From positions 620,001 through 684,000 of the forward strand of contig NZ_AMWJ02000002.1 of NCBI RefSeq assembly GCF_000319305.2: a stretch of 64,000 bases of DNA, read 5' to 3'. The notes under the pieces are model-generated. The model was not told the DNA's origin. It searched no databases and saw only the letters and a list, made by a program, of their open reading frames with translations. The translations under genes and the position numbers were made by a program. Positions 9,741 to 19,082 of this stretch are shown in pieces (the stretch's first letter is position 1; every line of letters begins with the position of its first letter). Source of the DNA: Pseudomonas bharatica CSV86. GTDB lineage: Bacteria; Pseudomonadota; Gammaproteobacteria; Pseudomonadales; Pseudomonadaceae.

Positions 9741-11084
9741 ATGACCGCCCTGCACCTGCACTGCGCAACCCTCTTCGACGGCACCAGCCTCGAACCCCGC
9801 CAGCACCAGACCCTGATCATCGAAAACGGCCTGGTCCGCCACGTCGGCCCGAGCACCCGGTCCCCGCGCCCGCAACCGGGCGACCGTGAGGTGCACGGCC
9901 ATTTCGTGATGCCCGGCCTGATAGACGTGCATACCCACCTGGCCTTCGGCAATGCGCAAAGCGAGGAAGACATCGATATCTGGACCAGCGACGAATTCCG
10001 CGCCCTGCGGGGCCTGTTCTTCGCCCAGCACGTGCTGGCGGCGGGCGTGACGTCGATGGTCTGCCCCGGCGACAGCGGCCAGCTCAGCATCGCCGTACGC
10101 AACACCGTGAACGCCGGCTTGTTCGAAGGGCCACGCATTGCCGCCAGCAGCCGGGTGATCACCAATCGCCAGAGCCTCAACGACTGGTTTCCCAGCCGGG
10201 TTGGCGCACCGGAGTACTTCACCGCCGCCCTGGTCACCAGCCGCACCGAGGCCATTGCGCAGATCCGCAAGCAGGCCAAGGACGGCGTGGACCTGATCAA
10301 GATCGCCATGGACGGCACTCACCGCCGCGCCAACGGCGAGATCATCGCCGCCTTCACCGCCGACGAGACCCGCGAGATGGTCGAGGAAGCCCACCGCCTC
10401 GGCTGCCGGGTGGCGGCCCACGCCTACGGGCGTGAAGCGGTCATGTATGCGGCCAGGGCCGGGGTCGACCTGGTGTTCCATGCCTTCTACATGGACGACG
10501 CCTGTATCGAGGCGCTGCTCGAAGCAGGCAGCGTCCTCGCGCCAACCATGACCTTCCCGCAGAACACCGTGGACTTCTGCCAGGCCCATGACCCGGCCAT
10601 CACCACAGGCTATGCCGGCTACTGCGCCCGCACCCTGGAGTCGGGTACGCCGGTGCTGAAACGGGCCAAGGCCGCCGGTGTCCCGTTCGCCTGCGGCAGT
10701 GACAGCGGCTTTGCCGTGACCCCCTATGGCGAGTGGCATGCCCGCGAACTGGAACTGCTGGTACGACGCCTGGACTTCACCCCCGCCGAGGCGCTGTTCG
10801 CCGCGACCCATGTCGGCGCGCGCCTGATGCCCCGTGGCGAAACCCTTGGCACCCTGGAATCGGGCAAGCAGGCCGACCTGCTGATCCTCGACGGCTCGCC
10901 GCTGGAAGATATCCGTATCCTCCAGGACCGCAGCCGCCTGCTGGCCGTGTACAAGGCCGGCGAACCGGTGAAGTTGCAGCGTACCGCCTACGACCCCAGG
11001 CAGGTATCGGACTTCAACTCCCTGAAGTGGACCGATCTCTACACCCGCGACCGCGTGGCCGAGCTGGGCAAATGGAGCCTGTGA
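9741..11084 (+). CDS. Metal-dependent amidohydrolase
   Basis: This 447-residue amidohydrolase-superfamily enzyme is of the imidazolonepropionase/prolidase-like branch. Visible active-site parts are GLIDVHTHLAFG (two metal-binding histidines, residue about 60), DLIKIAMDG (likely carbamylated lysine, about 180), RVAAHAYGREAV (about 220), VFHAFYMD (about 245) and CGSDSGFAVTPYGEWH with the catalytic aspartate near 315. A C-terminal composite beta domain (LESGKQADLLILDGSPLEDI) is present. It is cytoplasmic with no signal peptide. It ends two bases before the GlcG-like gene, suggesting co-transcription. The substrate is unknown. Confidence 0.9.
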   Translation: MTALHLHCATLFDGTSLEPRQHQTLIIENGLVRHVGPSTRSPRPQPGDREVHGHFVMPGLIDVHTHLAFGNAQSEEDIDIWTSDEFRALRGLFFAQHVLAAGVTSMVCPGDSGQLSIAVRNTVNAGLFEGPRIAASSRVITNRQSLNDWFPSRVGAPEYFTAALVTSRTEAIAQIRKQAKDGVDLIKIAMDGTHRRANGEIIAAFTADETREMVEEAHRLGCRVAAHAYGREAVMYAARAGVDLVFHAFYMDDACIEALLEAGSVLAPTMTFPQNTVDFCQAHDPAITTGYAGYCARTLESGTPVLKRAKAAGVPFACGSDSGFAVTPYGEWHARELELLVRRLDFTPAEALFAATHVGARLMPRGETLGTLESGKQADLLILDGSPLEDIRILQDRSRLLAVYKAGEPVKLQRTAYDPRQVSDFNSLKWTDLYTRDRVAELGKWSL

Positions 11085-11086
11085 AC

Positions 11087-11529
11087 ATGAGCATACTCGA
11101 CGTTGAAACGGCCGCACGGCTGGCGGCGGCCACCCTGCGCCAGGCCCGCGAGCTGGGCATCAAACCCCTGGCTGCGGCGGTACTGGACGCCGCCGGCATC
11201 CACTGGCGGTGCTGCGTGACGAGCAGGCCAGTTTCCTCCGGCCGCGCATCGCCAGCGGCAAGGCCCGCGGCTGCCTGGGCATGGGCGTGGGCGGTCGGGA
11301 ACTGGCACGACGCGCGCAGGCGATGCCGGCGTTCTTCGATGCGATCAACAGCCTCACTGACGGCGAAGTGATTCCGGCGCCCGGCGGGATCCTGCTGCGC
11401 GATGCACAGGGGCGGCTGCTCGGGGCGATCGGCGTCAGCGGCGATAGCTCGGATAACGACGAACACTGTGCGCTGCTGGCGATTGCCGCTGTCGGCCTGC
11501 GGGGGGACACCGGCGACCCTCAAAGCTGA
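11087..11529 (+). CDS. GlcG/HbpS-family protein, frame broken near 11195
   Basis: The first frame reads MSILDVETAARLAAATLRQARELG...AAVLDAAG. The second resumes at LAVLRDEQASFLRPRIASGKARGCLGMG and runs to the stop. One base too few near 11195 (GG where GGG restores AAGHPLAVLRDE) splits a normal 147-residue GlcG/HbpS (DUF336) protein. Members bind haem or small ligands and often sit beside oxidases or hydrolases. The gene overlaps its amidohydrolase neighbour's transcription unit and converges with the LysR gene, overlapping its end by about ten bases. The break fits the homopolymer pattern seen across the window. Confidence 0.8.
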
Positions 11530-12440
11530 GTCGCCTGCTCCAGCAACAGCTGACGGAACCAGGCGAGCATCGGGTCCCCGGCCTGCTGCGGATGCCATTG
11601 CAAGGCCTGGGCAGCAGGCGGGAACTCGACAGGCGCCGGTAGCACATGCAACGGGTAACGCTGCGCCAGCGCTTCGGCCTGGCGGCGTAACAGCGTAGCG
11701 ATACGCGGTGTGCCGACCACGAAATCGGCCATCAGGGCAAAGTTCTGCACGGTGGCCACCACCCTGCGCTCGATGCCGATGTCCCGCAGGTGCTGGGCTT
11801 CCAGGGAGAGCGTCTGCCCATCGGCGAACTCGCGCAGAACGTGTTCGCCTTCACGAAAACGCACCTCCGTCAGCGCCTGGCCGACCGGCCAATGTGCGGC
11901 GCAGACGATGCAGCACAACGCATCGTCGAGCAACGCGGCGTGGGGGTAGGCGGGATTGATCCGGCGTTGCGGCACGATCGCCAGGTCGCTGCGACGGTAC
12001 TCCAGGGCTTCGGCGACCTGGTCGCCATCACGGGACCGGGACAGCTCGCGCACCACCAACGAAGCGCCGGGCGCGAGGCGGCGCAGCGCGCGGCTGACCG
12101 CAGGCATCAGGGTAGCCGCCACATAATCCGAGGCCATCAGGGTGAAACGGCGCTCGCAGCGGGCCGGATCGAATTCGGCCGTGGTTTCCACCAGCGCGTC
12201 GGTCATCAGCAGCAGTTCGCGGACCCTGGGTGCCAACTGCCGGGCCAGCGCACTGGGCTGCAGACCGCGGCCAACCGGGACCAGCAGCGGATCCTGGAAG
12301 TGCTCGCGCAAGCGCCCCAGGGCGGCACTGGTCGCCGACTGACCAAGGTTCAGGCGCTCGGCCGCCCTGCTGACGCTGCTTTCTTCGAGCAGGACATCGA
12401 GGGCGACGAGAAGGTTGAGATCGAGGCGGCGATAGCGCAT
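11520..12440 (-). CDS. LysR-type regulator (NahR/NodD-like), paralog of 8481
   Basis: This 306-residue LysR regulator starts MRYRRLDLNLLVALDVLLEE, with the helix-turn-helix at VSRAAERLNLGQSATSAALG and an effector domain. It matches the regulator at 8481 in length and opening residues. The ATG at 12440 fits the family start. Upstream lies a perfect 10-bp palindrome (12494-12516) of the same motif found before the first paralog, so autoregulation or cross-regulation is likely. It probably governs the amidohydrolase/GlcG pair, toward which it is transcribed convergently. Confidence 0.87.
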   Translation of the reverse strand: MRYRRLDLNLLVALDVLLEESSVSRAAERLNLGQSATSAALGRLREHFQDPLLVPVGRGLQPSALARQLAPRVRELLLMTDALVETTAEFDPARCERRFTLMASDYVAATLMPAVSRALRRLAPGASLVVRELSRSRDGDQVAEALEYRRSDLAIVPQRRINPAYPHAALLDDALCCIVCAAHWPVGQALTEVRFREGEHVLREFADGQTLSLEAQHLRDIGIERRVVATVQNFALMADFVVGTPRIATLLRRQAEALAQRYPLHVLPAPVEFPPAAQALQWHPQQAGDPMLAWFRQLLLEQATQL

Positions 12441-12493
12441 GGACGGGTTATACCTCAACGTTGCCCGCACACGCCCTCGCGTTTAATGCTGGC

Positions 12494-12516
12494 AGGTATC
12501 GCCGTCGGCGATACCT
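12494..12516. promoter_or_regulatory. Perfect palindrome, probable LysR operator
   Basis: Arms AGGTATCGCC and GGCGATACCT are separated by GTC. It lies 54 bases upstream of the LysR start at 12440 and just past the stop of the next LysR gene. It shares GGTATCG/CGATACC with the palindromes at 8357 and 8392. Confidence 0.65.
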
Positions 12517-12524
12517 GGCCTGGT

Positions 12525-13439
12525 TCAGGCCACTGTACCCGGGCCGCTGCCTCTTGCCTCTTCGAGCAACCAATCCACGAAGCCGGAAAGCAGTTGCGTC
12601 GGGTCGGCCCGACGCGGGAACAGGGCCACGTATCCGGTCCGGGACACGCTGATGTCCGGCAACGGCGTCATCAGCGTGCCGCGAGCGATGTCGATCTCCA
12701 GCATCGGCAGCGGCCCGATGCCGATTCCCAGACCGTCTTCCACGGCCTGGCGGGTCACGAAGAAATGATCGAAGGTTTGCCGCGGATGGCCTTCCAGGTG
12801 CTCCAGGCCGGCAGCTTCCAGCCAGCCCAGCCAGTCTCCGGCACGGGTTTCGCTGGCCAGCCAGCGATGCCCTTCGATGTCGCGTGGCTCGCGGATCGGG
12901 CGCCGGGAAAACAACGCTGGGCTCATGATCAGCGTGTCGTGGTCTTCCAGCAGTGGCACGACGTGATGATGCGGCCACAGGTCCGGCCGAGCAGCGCCAC
13001 GCCGGATCGCGACGTCGACACCGCCGCGCAGGTCCTCCACCACGCTGGAAACCGTGGTGACCACCACTTCGATGTCCGGATGCCCGGCGTGATAGCGCTC
13101 GAGCCTGGGGATCAGCCAGCGCATCGCCAGGCTGGTGGGCGCACTGACCCGAAGGATGCGTCGCACGCTGGGCCTGCCGCAGGCTTCGGCCGCTACGGCG
13201 AGGCGATCCAGGGACAGGCCGACTTCAGCGGCAAAGACGCGGGCCATCGGTGTGGCAACCATCCGCCGCCCCTCCTTGATGAACAGGCGCTGGCCCAACC
13301 AGTCTTCGAGCGTAGCGATCTGCTGGCTCACGGCCCCTTGGGTCACGCCCAGCTGCAGGGCAGCATCCGCGTAGCTACCCACCCGGGCCGCCACTTCGAA
13401 AACGCGCAATGCGTTGAGGGGTGGAAGACGGCGCATCAC
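12525..13439 (-). CDS. LysR-type regulator (GcvA-like)
   Basis: This 304-residue regulator starts MMRRLPPLNALRVFEVAARV. The helix-turn-helix is at residues about 20-45 (SYADAALQLGVTQGAVSQQI) and an effector domain with RGGVDVAIRRG follows. The opening PPLNALRVFEVAAR is typical of the GcvA branch, distinct from the two NahR-like regulators nearby. It is divergent to the MFS/SDR pair with LysR-like dyads in the gap, and likely controls that pair. Confidence 0.87.
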   Translation of the reverse strand: MMRRLPPLNALRVFEVAARVGSYADAALQLGVTQGAVSQQIATLEDWLGQRLFIKEGRRMVATPMARVFAAEVGLSLDRLAVAAEACGRPSVRRILRVSAPTSLAMRWLIPRLERYHAGHPDIEVVVTTVSSVVEDLRGGVDVAIRRGAARPDLWPHHHVVPLLEDHDTLIMSPALFSRRPIREPRDIEGHRWLASETRAGDWLGWLEAAGLEHLEGHPRQTFDHFFVTRQAVEDGLGIGIGPLPMLEIDIARGTLMTPLPDISVSRTGYVALFPRRADPTQLLSGFVDWLLEEARGSGPGTVA

Positions 13440-13447
13440 TCTTTCCT

Positions 13448-13473
13448 TTAGAAAATCTAATGTATTCCGTTAG
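13448..13473. promoter_or_regulatory. LysR-type dyads between regulator and MFS gene
   Basis: Two dyads overlap here: TTAGA-AAA-TCTAA at 13448-13460 and CTAA(T)-N7-(G)TTAG at 13457-13473. They lie in the 79-base gap between the divergent LysR and MFS starts, the usual place for a LysR operator. The binding protein is inferred. Confidence 0.55.
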
Positions 13474-13518
13474 GAGATATGGTTTGTGCAAGTTATTTAA
13501 CGCATTCACCATCATTGC

Positions 13519-14718
13519 ATGAATACTCAAACCCGGCTTCCAGTGATTCCCAGCGGCACGCCTGCAAAAGCGTCACGCAGCTTGTCGGCAGCCTGCCTGA
13601 CCCACGCCCTGCATGACGGCTACACCGATGCGCTATATGTGTTCCTGCCGGTCTGGCAAGCGCAGTTCGGCCTCTCCTATGCCGGGCTGGCGGTTATCCG
13701 CGCGCTCTATTCCGGAACGATGGGCGGCCTGCAGATACCCGCCGACCGCGCATTGCGCAACTGGTCGCCGCGAGCGGCGCTGATGCTCTCGACCGCACTG
13801 GCCTTGGCCGGCCTGCTGCTCATGGCCCTGCCCCTGGGCATGATCGGGCTTTGCGCGGGGCTTGTGCTGGCAGGCATTGGCTCGAGTATCCAGCATCCGC
13901 GCAGTTCGATGCTGGTCACCGAAACATACGGGGCAAATTCGCGGCGTCCCTTGGGTATCTACAACTTCTCCGGCGACCTGGGCAAAGCACTGCTGCCTGC
14001 GCTGGTGGCGGTGCTGCTACCGGTTATCGACTGGCAAGCGGTGATGGTGCTGATGGCAGCGCTGGGCATCCTGCTGATCATGGCCCTGGCCAGGCTTGCA
14101 CCGTCGACGCCGATGCAAGCGCAGCGAGCCGCAACGCGTGCCCCGGGGCGCGCCCAGGACGGTCGGGGCTTCGCAATCCTGGCCACGGTCGGCGCCCTGG
14201 ATACCGCAACGCGCATGGGCTATCTGCTGTTCCTGCCCTTTCTCATCCAGGGCCGCGGTGGCGATTCTCCGACGATCGGCGTCGCCCTGGCCCTGCTCTT
14301 CATCGGCGGCGCATTCGGAAAGTTCACCTTCGGCTGGCTGGGCGAGCGGATCGGCGTGGTGCGCTGCGTCATGCTCGCCGAGTGCGCAACGGCGCTATTG
14401 ATCGCGGCGACGCTGGTCACTCCGCTGCTGCCGACACTGCTCCTGCTACCCGTGCTGGGGATCGTGCTCAACGGAACCTCGTCGGTTCTGTACGGCACCG
14501 TCCCGGAATTATCGAAAGGCGATACTGGACGCGCTTTCGCGGTGTTCTATACCTGCGTCATCGGCTCCGGCGGTATCGCCCCCATCCTTTTCGGTGCGAT
14601 CGCCGACCTGAGCAGCCGAGCCACTGCGCTGCTGCTGACCGTGCTCACCGCACTGGCCGTCGTGCCCCTGGTGTCGACGCTGCGCCCGTACCTTCAGACC
14701 AGCCCAACTTCGAGGTAA
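13519..14718 (+). CDS. MFS transporter, fosmidomycin-resistance (Fsr)-like
   Basis: This 399-residue protein has about twelve membrane segments. The opening LTHALHDGYTDALYVFLPVWQ resembles the H-x3-D start of Fsr-type exporters, and GSSIQHPRSSMLV near residue 125 and GDLGKALLPALVA near 155 fit the same branch. Efflux of a small molecule is likely; the substrate is not readable. It is followed six bases later by an SDR gene and is divergent to a LysR regulator, so the three form a small regulated unit. Confidence 0.83.
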   Translation: MNTQTRLPVIPSGTPAKASRSLSAACLTHALHDGYTDALYVFLPVWQAQFGLSYAGLAVIRALYSGTMGGLQIPADRALRNWSPRAALMLSTALALAGLLLMALPLGMIGLCAGLVLAGIGSSIQHPRSSMLVTETYGANSRRPLGIYNFSGDLGKALLPALVAVLLPVIDWQAVMVLMAALGILLIMALARLAPSTPMQAQRAATRAPGRAQDGRGFAILATVGALDTATRMGYLLFLPFLIQGRGGDSPTIGVALALLFIGGAFGKFTFGWLGERIGVVRCVMLAECATALLIAATLVTPLLPTLLLLPVLGIVLNGTSSVLYGTVPELSKGDTGRAFAVFYTCVIGSGGIAPILFGAIADLSSRATALLLTVLTALAVVPLVSTLRPYLQTSPTSR

Positions 14719-14724
14719 GCATCG

Positions 14725-15486
14725 ATGGACACAACTGCCCATGCACCCGTCATGGTGATCACCGGCGCCAGCCGCGGCATAGGCGCGGCAACGGCCAGAC
14801 TTGCCGCCACGCGCGGCTACGACGTGGTCATCAGCTACGTTTCCAATGAAGCGGCCGCCCAGGCCGTGGCCCAGGAGGTGCGCGCCGCTGGCCGCCGGGC
14901 GCTGCCTGTGCGCGCTGACAGCGCAGACCCGGAACAGGTCGGCCGGCTTTTCGCCGCGGTCGACGAGACCTTTGGTCGACTCGATGTGCTGGTCAACAAT
15001 GCCGGGATCATTGCCCGGCAGTCACGCCTGGAGGATCTGGATATCGAGCGGATACGACGGATCTTCGCCGTCAACGCCATCGGCCCGATACTCTGCGCGC
15101 AGCAAGCGGTCAAGCGCATGTCGCAGCGCCATGGCGGCGCTGGCGGCGTGGTGGTCAATGTATCCTCGGCAGCGGCCAGGCTCGGCAGCCCGAACGAATA
15201 CATGGACTACGCCGCCTCCAAGGGTGCACTGGAAACCTTCACTACCGGCCTGGCCAAGGAAGTTGCCGGGGAAGGCATTCGCGTCAATTGCGTTCGGGCC
15301 GGCCACATCTATACCGAAATGCACGCCAGCGGCGGGGAGCCAGGACGGGTAGACAGGGTCAAGCACACGATTCCGCTAGGCCGGGGTGGCCAGCCGGAAG
15401 AGATCGCGCAGGCCATTCTCTGGCTGGCAAGCAGCGAAGCGTCATTCGTGACCGGGGCGTTTCTGGATGCGACAGGGGGGAAATGA
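14725..15486 (+). CDS. Short-chain dehydrogenase/reductase
   Basis: This 253-residue classical SDR has the nucleotide-binding GASRGIGAATARLA at residues about 12-25, NNAG near 92, a catalytic serine in NVSSAAARLGS near 148, YAASKG with the catalytic Tyr/Lys near 165, and the C-terminal LASSEASFVTGAFLDATGG typical of FabG-like members. It is a cytoplasmic NAD(P)-dependent oxidoreductase, co-transcribed with the MFS gene. It is the last chromosomal gene before the island; its stop lies a few bases from the tRNA remnant. Confidence 0.93.
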   Translation: MDTTAHAPVMVITGASRGIGAATARLAATRGYDVVISYVSNEAAAQAVAQEVRAAGRRALPVRADSADPEQVGRLFAAVDETFGRLDVLVNNAGIIARQSRLEDLDIERIRRIFAVNAIGPILCAQQAVKRMSQRHGGAGGVVVNVSSAAARLGSPNEYMDYAASKGALETFTTGLAKEVAGEGIRVNCVRAGHIYTEMHASGGEPGRVDRVKHTIPLGRGGQPEEIAQAILWLASSEASFVTGAFLDATGGK

Positions 15487-15491
15487 AGGGG

Positions 15492-15537
15492 TGGTGTCCA
15501 GGGCAGGTTCGAACTGCCAACCTTCCCCTTAGGAGGC
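15492..15537 (-). other. 3' fragment of a tRNA-Arg(CCT)-like gene, island attachment site
   Basis: On the minus strand this reads the anticodon loop CTCCTAA, then GGGGAAGG, a T-arm GGCAG-TTCGAAC-CTGCC and an end GGACACCA. The 5' half of a tRNA (acceptor strand, D-arm) is absent: homology stops at the anticodon stem. The acceptor 3' strand is one base short, so it is not a functional tRNA. An integrase gene follows at once. This is what a duplicated 3' end at one junction of a tRNA-integrated island looks like; the intact tRNA should lie at the far end, beyond 64 kb. Confidence 0.7.
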
Positions 15538-15620
15538 ATATGCTTTTGTGAGTCAGCTTGATTCCGCTCGCTTCCTGAAATGTCACAACCCCCTGTTTTT
15601 AAAGGGCCTATCTATTCTGC

Positions 15621-17114
15621 TTGTGTCTTAAGGTTTCTCCTTGTAGCGTTCTGAATCATGAGAAGTGGGGACCGAAGTGGGGACTGGAATTGGCCACCAA
15701 TACTGCAGATAAAAGCGTGAACGATCAAAAGCTCAAGGGCATGCCGCTAGCCTCCAAGTTGACTGAAAGCTTACCTGGCCGTTCTCGGGGTAGCCTTTTG
15801 TTCAAGCGCAGCCAAAGTGGTGCGATCAGTGCCTACTTCCGCTACCGGCTCAACGCAAAGGACACGATGATCTCTCTGGGCCAATATCGCTTGAGCGTCA
15901 GGGCGCCGGGACTGGCACTGTCCGAGCTACGCGACAAAGCGGCAGAGATGGCGTTGATTGCTTCCGAGCACGGCGACGTTAAAGTGTACTTGGCGGCCAG
16001 AGCCGCCGCAGAGAAAACACAACGACAGGCCGAAGCGCTCGCTCAGCAGCTTGCGACGCGACAAGGTAGCTTCGAAGAACTGCTAAACGCATATGTCAAA
16101 GATCTAACCGCTCGCGGCAAGGTCAAGGCAAAAGAAGTCGAGCGCCTATTTCAGACACACGTGATCCAGCACCACCCAGATCTGATGAAGCGTCCAGCAA
16201 AGTCCATCAGCGGCGAGGACATTCATTCGGTGATGAGCGCGCTACTCGCACGCAAACCTAAAGGTCGTGGTATCGGGAACAAAGCGAAAACGGTCAACAC
16301 TGACATGCGATCAACTGCTGCCAGCGTCCACCGATATCTAAAGGCTGCATTCAGCTATGGCGGCAAGGCACACCTTTCCCTGGATCGAGATGTAAGTGAT
16401 TCGAAGGTTTTCGACATCGGGGTCAATCCAGCTACCAAGGTCCCTACCCTTGCTAATACACGCGGCGGTCAGACTGAATCCCTGACGCCAGAGGAGTTTG
16501 GTGAGCTTTTACGTCACTTGGATACCCTACCTCCCCGAGAGATGGCGATCTGCAAAGGTTTAATCTACCTGGGCGGCCAACGAATGGAGCAACTGCTCCG
16601 TGTGACCTGGGAGGATACGTCCGACGATCTTCTGCACCTTACCGACGGAAAAGGGCAAAAGACTCAAGCATGGGATCACCTGCTACCCCTGACCGCCAGG
16701 ATTAAACAAATCCTGACGCCTTTGTTTGAGAGCAAGATTGGGCCTGGCCCGTTTTGTATTGGCCGGCGCTGTATTCGTCCGGATACAGCGGGCAAGCGAT
16801 TCAGTGATGCTGGAAGAGCGTTGAATGGTTCCGGTAAAACGCGATATTTCAGTTACGCGAACGTCCGGGTAAGCGCTGAAACGCTGATGGCTGCACTTGG
16901 AATTACAAAGGAAATCCGTAGCTGGCTGTTATCTCACGGGCGCAACGATGTGCAATCGATTCACTACGATCGATACAGCTATCTACCAGAGAAAAAGGCT
17001 GCCCTGGAGCTATGGGGTAGATACCTAGACTGTTTGTATGCGGAGAAAGAGTGGGATCAAGGCAAGGTCATTGTGCTCAGCCGAAAGCGGCCTCAGGAGA
17101 TTACAAAAAGCTGA
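15621..17114 (+). CDS. int: Tyrosine-family site-specific integrase
   Basis: This phage/island integrase is 497 residues from a TTG at 15621, 474 from a TTG at 15690 (MATNTADK, preceded by GGGGAC) or 457 from the ATG at 15741; the second looks most natural. An N-terminal arm-binding region is followed by a coiled stretch (residues about 125-150) and a catalytic domain: first arginine in GGQRMEQLLRVTW, then LLSHGR and the nucleophile tyrosine in HYDRYSY near the C-terminus. It adjoins the tRNA fragment and presumably integrated the island. The tandem AAGTGGGGAC repeats near its start may be arm sites. Confidence 0.9.
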   Translation: MCLKVSPCSVLNHEKWGPKWGLELATNTADKSVNDQKLKGMPLASKLTESLPGRSRGSLLFKRSQSGAISAYFRYRLNAKDTMISLGQYRLSVRAPGLALSELRDKAAEMALIASEHGDVKVYLAARAAAEKTQRQAEALAQQLATRQGSFEELLNAYVKDLTARGKVKAKEVERLFQTHVIQHHPDLMKRPAKSISGEDIHSVMSALLARKPKGRGIGNKAKTVNTDMRSTAASVHRYLKAAFSYGGKAHLSLDRDVSDSKVFDIGVNPATKVPTLANTRGGQTESLTPEEFGELLRHLDTLPPREMAICKGLIYLGGQRMEQLLRVTWEDTSDDLLHLTDGKGQKTQAWDHLLPLTARIKQILTPLFESKIGPGPFCIGRRCIRPDTAGKRFSDAGRALNGSGKTRYFSYANVRVSAETLMAALGITKEIRSWLLSHGRNDVQSIHYDRYSYLPEKKAALELWGRYLDCLYAEKEWDQGKVIVLSRKRPQEITKS

Positions 17115-17293
17115 TGCAGTGATTCGGCCTAGTCAACAGCAATGCTAACGAGTGGTCAGTATCGGATCAATTAGGTGGTCAAGTGGTGTGCAATTTCGCA
17201 TGAGCAAATCACCCAGCCTAATAGTCACGAACAATCGTAGCCATTTGGTAGCGTAACAAGGCAGGAAAATTGGCCTGCCTTGAGCAAATCAAG

Positions 17294-18309
17294 TCAACCC
17301 TGCCCCCCATCGTCCACCACCGGCGATGGCTTGTATTCGCACCTTTGCCGCACGAAGTCAGTCGGTACTGTTACGAACGCCTCAAAGAACTCCTCGAAGT
17401 CGAAATCGGCCAGCTTATACGGAGCGACAAGCACGGATTCTTGGGCATTCCGAGGAAAACCACAGGCTGATTCGCCGCGACGTTGGCGCACTCGTGGGAA
17501 TAGCTAAAGTCCAATGCATGTGCCATCAGATAGACCTTCTCCGGCACGCGGGAATCAGCTATCTGATCACTAGACCAGCCCCATCCGAAATAGAGAATCA
17601 CACCGGACACCAAAAAGGACAGTAGCGAGTATAGAGGTGGCTCATCAACGGAGGTGCCATCAAGCCTACCTTTGATCCAGCCGGCACCAATTAGGCCGTG
17701 AACCAATGATAGCGTCATGGCCACGCTGAGTATGAACGGCACCAGCCACTTGAGCACCAATAGACCAGTGGTGAGGACCAAGGTAATGGGTAAGGCGGAA
17801 GCATCAATGTGGAAAACCCCATTGACGTAACTCGCAGCTTTACCACGTGCGCAGAGAACCACAACGGAGAGGATGATTGAAACCAGAAACTTGGTAATGG
17901 CAAAGCTCCATAGCGACCTCACCACCGCCGAGCGCTCCAGAGACACCCCAATGAAGATCGTGCACAGGACCACAGCCGACAAGCGAAATGCCAAGGTATG
18001 CTCGCGTACCCAGTCCATATCGCTGCTAGCTGATCGAGTGATTGCCAACAAGACACCCACAATGCCAATCAAGCCAAGGGCCCAACTGAGCTCATATCGC
18101 TGCCTGGCTTTTTCATGCCCTTGGGCGCTCAGCCATTCCCCTAAGCGGTGGTGGATGTCGCGAACGTAATACTTCAAAGACTTCTGGCGTTCCCGAGACA
18201 GGTCCTGCCCAGTCCCTCGAAGCTCACAATGAATGCCTTCGAGGTGTTTTTCGATTTTTTCGCTCATGTTCTGAAGACTATCGCTGAAGAAAACGATGAC
18301 GTGAAACAT
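17294..18309 (-). CDS. Multi-spanning membrane protein of unknown function, frame broken near 17454
   Basis: The N-terminus is cytoplasmic and charged (MSEKIEKHLEGIHCELRG; the ATG at 18267 is an alternative start). About six hydrophobic segments follow (from WALGLIGIVGVLLAI to LLSFLVSGVILYFGWG), then a soluble tail. The frame breaks near 17454: adding one base continues the protein as PRNAQESVLVAPYKLADFDF to the stop at 17294, giving 338 residues. I do not recognise the family. It is the last gene of a three-gene minus-strand unit directly beside the integrase, a favoured site for defence cargo; a membrane effector role is only inference. Confidence 0.6.
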
Positions 18310-18390
18310 ATGTTCCGCGTGGGATCATGCAAGCCCGGCAACTGATCTTCGTTGACATGAAGCGATGCAATTAGCCCAGGTAAGATGACG

Positions 18391-19016
18391 TCAGCCCAGG
18401 CTTGCTGGCATAGATGCCGCCGCGTATTGAGCAATCGTACGCTCGACATGAGCATCGGCGCGGCGATAGATTACCGGGAGCTCCGCGTCGAAAGCTCGCG
18501 CAACGTCTTCAAATGTCGGCGTCGCTTGTCCACCGCAACCGCGACGCAGGCGAGCTTTCACTTTGTCGTACAGCTTTGCTAGCACCTGGCTCTGCTCGAC
18601 ATAGCGGCGCAGGCTTGACAGCTTGTAAGGGTCAGAGAAATTTTTCGCAGACGAGTTGATCAGCGCTTCGTATTTAGACATGTCCACGGAGAAAGCAGGT
18701 TCAGTGTAGAAGTAGTGATAGCAAAGTTTCCTGATTCTTTCGTCCGCTTCGTATTGCTGCTGCCGTAGCAGATCCTCTTCATGCTCCGCCTCCTCGTCAG
18801 CTTGAACTTTCTTCATGACCAGAATTTCTGCTTTTGAAGCAATGGCCAGTAGCTCCATGTCGTCCCCTGCAAAGGCGATTTGCTTGAGAAAGGTCGCTAC
18901 CCCAGCAGTTTGTATTCCAAGAAAAAGTCGTGATCTAGATAGTTCCCGTCGACGTTTTGTTGTGACTCCAGCTTCTCGACCCATGCTTCGAGGTTTGCTT
19001 TGATCGCGCTGCGCAT
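18391..19016 (-). CDS. Hypothetical soluble protein, frame broken near 18900
   Basis: Starting at the ATG at 19016 (MRSAIKANLEAWVEKLESQQ) the frame hits a stop at CCCC 18900-18903. One added base joins it to VATFLKQIAFAGDDMELLAI and gives 208 residues. A charged, probably coiled stretch (VQADEEAEHEEDLLRQQQYE) lies in the middle. No signal peptide or membrane segment is seen. It sits between the membrane protein and the IS-interrupted gene with short gaps on both sides, so the three likely form an operon. Function unknown. Confidence 0.6.
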
Positions 19017-19082
19017 CCAATTGCCCTTATTTAAATTCAGCCCGTACATTCTGTATGTTTCTACAGGCAAGGCACTATGCCA

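Noticed and set aside
15492..15537. Functional tRNA gene
   Set aside because: Only the 3' half is present and the acceptor strand is a base short; the 5' half has no match upstream.
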